From NCBI GenBank assembly GCA_020249775.1, contig JADCFA010000023.1, positions 269,425 to 333,424 of the forward strand: DNA of 64,000 bases, given 5' to 3'. The notes under the pieces are model-generated. The model did not search any database. It saw nothing but the letters and a program-made list of their open reading frames with translations, and had not been told where the DNA came from. The DNA comes from Roseomonas sp. GTDB taxonomy: Bacteria; Pseudomonadota; Alphaproteobacteria; Acetobacterales; Acetobacteraceae. Each line of letters begins with the position of its first letter. Within the stretch, counting starts at the first letter, position 1. This document shows, in pieces, positions 63,863 through 64,000 of the stretch. The position numbers and the translations under genes are program-made.

Positions 63863-64000
63863 ACCGCCCCGGGTTTGCCGGAGGCTATTTTGCTGACGTT
63901 ACGCTGCCATGGCTGGTTGTTCCAGTGAGGCATAGTATCGTTCCTCGGCTTCCGCGGGCGGGATATAGCCGATTGGTGCTAGCAAGCGTCTGTTATTGAA
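63860..64000 (-). mobile_element. IS3-family insertion sequence, one end
   Basis: From TGAACCGCCCCGGG at 63860 rightward, an IS3-type terminus followed by the transposase stop (63899-63901), 39 bases inside the end. The element continues past the window, so the family subgroup, other terminal repeat and target duplication are not visible. Confidence 0.8.
63899..64000 (-). CDS. IS3-family transposase, C-terminal end (incomplete)
   Basis: Only the last 33 residues lie in the window: FNNRRLLAPIGYIPPAEAEE then RYYASLEQPAMAA and a TAA stop. The RRLL.PIG.IPPAEAE ending is typical of IS3-family OrfB transposases (DDE integrase-like). The start lies beyond the right edge. Confidence 0.8.
   Translation of the reverse strand, partial: FNNRRLLAPIGYIPPAEAEERYYASLEQPAMAA

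Noticed and set aside
1..64000. CRISPR arrays, riboswitches, rRNA and origins
   Set aside because: No regularly spaced repeats, no recognisable riboswitch core or rRNA sequences seen on either strand.

Overview
The window reads as a chromosomal segment of a high-GC alphaproteobacterium, most likely Rhodospirillales/Acetobacteraceae. The basis is gene order: dusB-ntrB-ntrC-ntrY-ntrX-(dat)-hfq-hflX; clpP-clpX-lon-HU-tRNA-Val-tRNA-Asp-nuoA..N-birA-coaX-rnj-proS-lolC-lolD; and mltB-rlpA-dac-tmk-holB-metG-tatD. A fused ispDF and a 437-residue short-form ProS fit the same assignment. The genus is inference.

1-6.5 kb is accessory metabolism. A minus-strand operon encodes a GntR/FCD regulator, an amidase plus a separately encoded allophanate-hydrolase C-terminal domain, and an ABC-type periplasmic binding protein cut by the window edge. 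Plus-strand genes follow: a Hint-like protein, a Bug/TctC solute-binding protein and a thiolase. Behind the thiolase is a near-consensus sigma-54 promoter followed about 90 nt later by a strong terminator with no ORF between, a candidate small RNA. Then come a GGDEF-EAL protein and, on the other strand, ispDF.

9.7-22.5 kb is the nitrogen-control cluster: dusB-ntrBC preceded by an NtrC-type TGCA-N9-TGCA palindrome, ntrYX, a D-amino acid aminotransferase, a HAD phosphatase, hfq, hflX (apparent CTG start inside hfq), an inositol-monophosphatase-family gene and greB, facing mazG. 22.6-33.9 kb holds dnaE, an orphan HupE/UreJ-like transporter, lolDC, proS, a 403-base intergenic stretch with two terminator-like hairpins, a DUF1467 gene, RNase J, coaX and birA. 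33.9-48.0 kb is the complete 14-gene complex I operon (nuoA to nuoN). Upstream lie tRNA-Asp, tRNA-Val, HU, lon, clpX and clpP.

53.6-61.6 kb is a tight minus-strand operon for cell-wall remodelling and housekeeping functions (mltB, rlpA, dac, tmk, holB, metG, tatD, an MBL-fold hydrolase). A MmgE/PrpD gene follows. The right edge is the start of an integrated element: tRNA-Ser(UGA), about 200 bases with repeated GGGGTAA/TTACCCC motifs, a DUF4102-type integrase cut short, and the end of an IS3-family insertion sequence whose terminal TGA supplies the integrase stop codon.

The most interesting unexplained signal is the sigma-54-type small-RNA candidate at 6400-6514. It has a C/U-rich segment with a 10-nt perfect complement to the Shine-Dalgarno region of nuoA and shares the window with hfq, ntrBC and ntrYX. 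Everything here is read from sequence alone; no database search was run.
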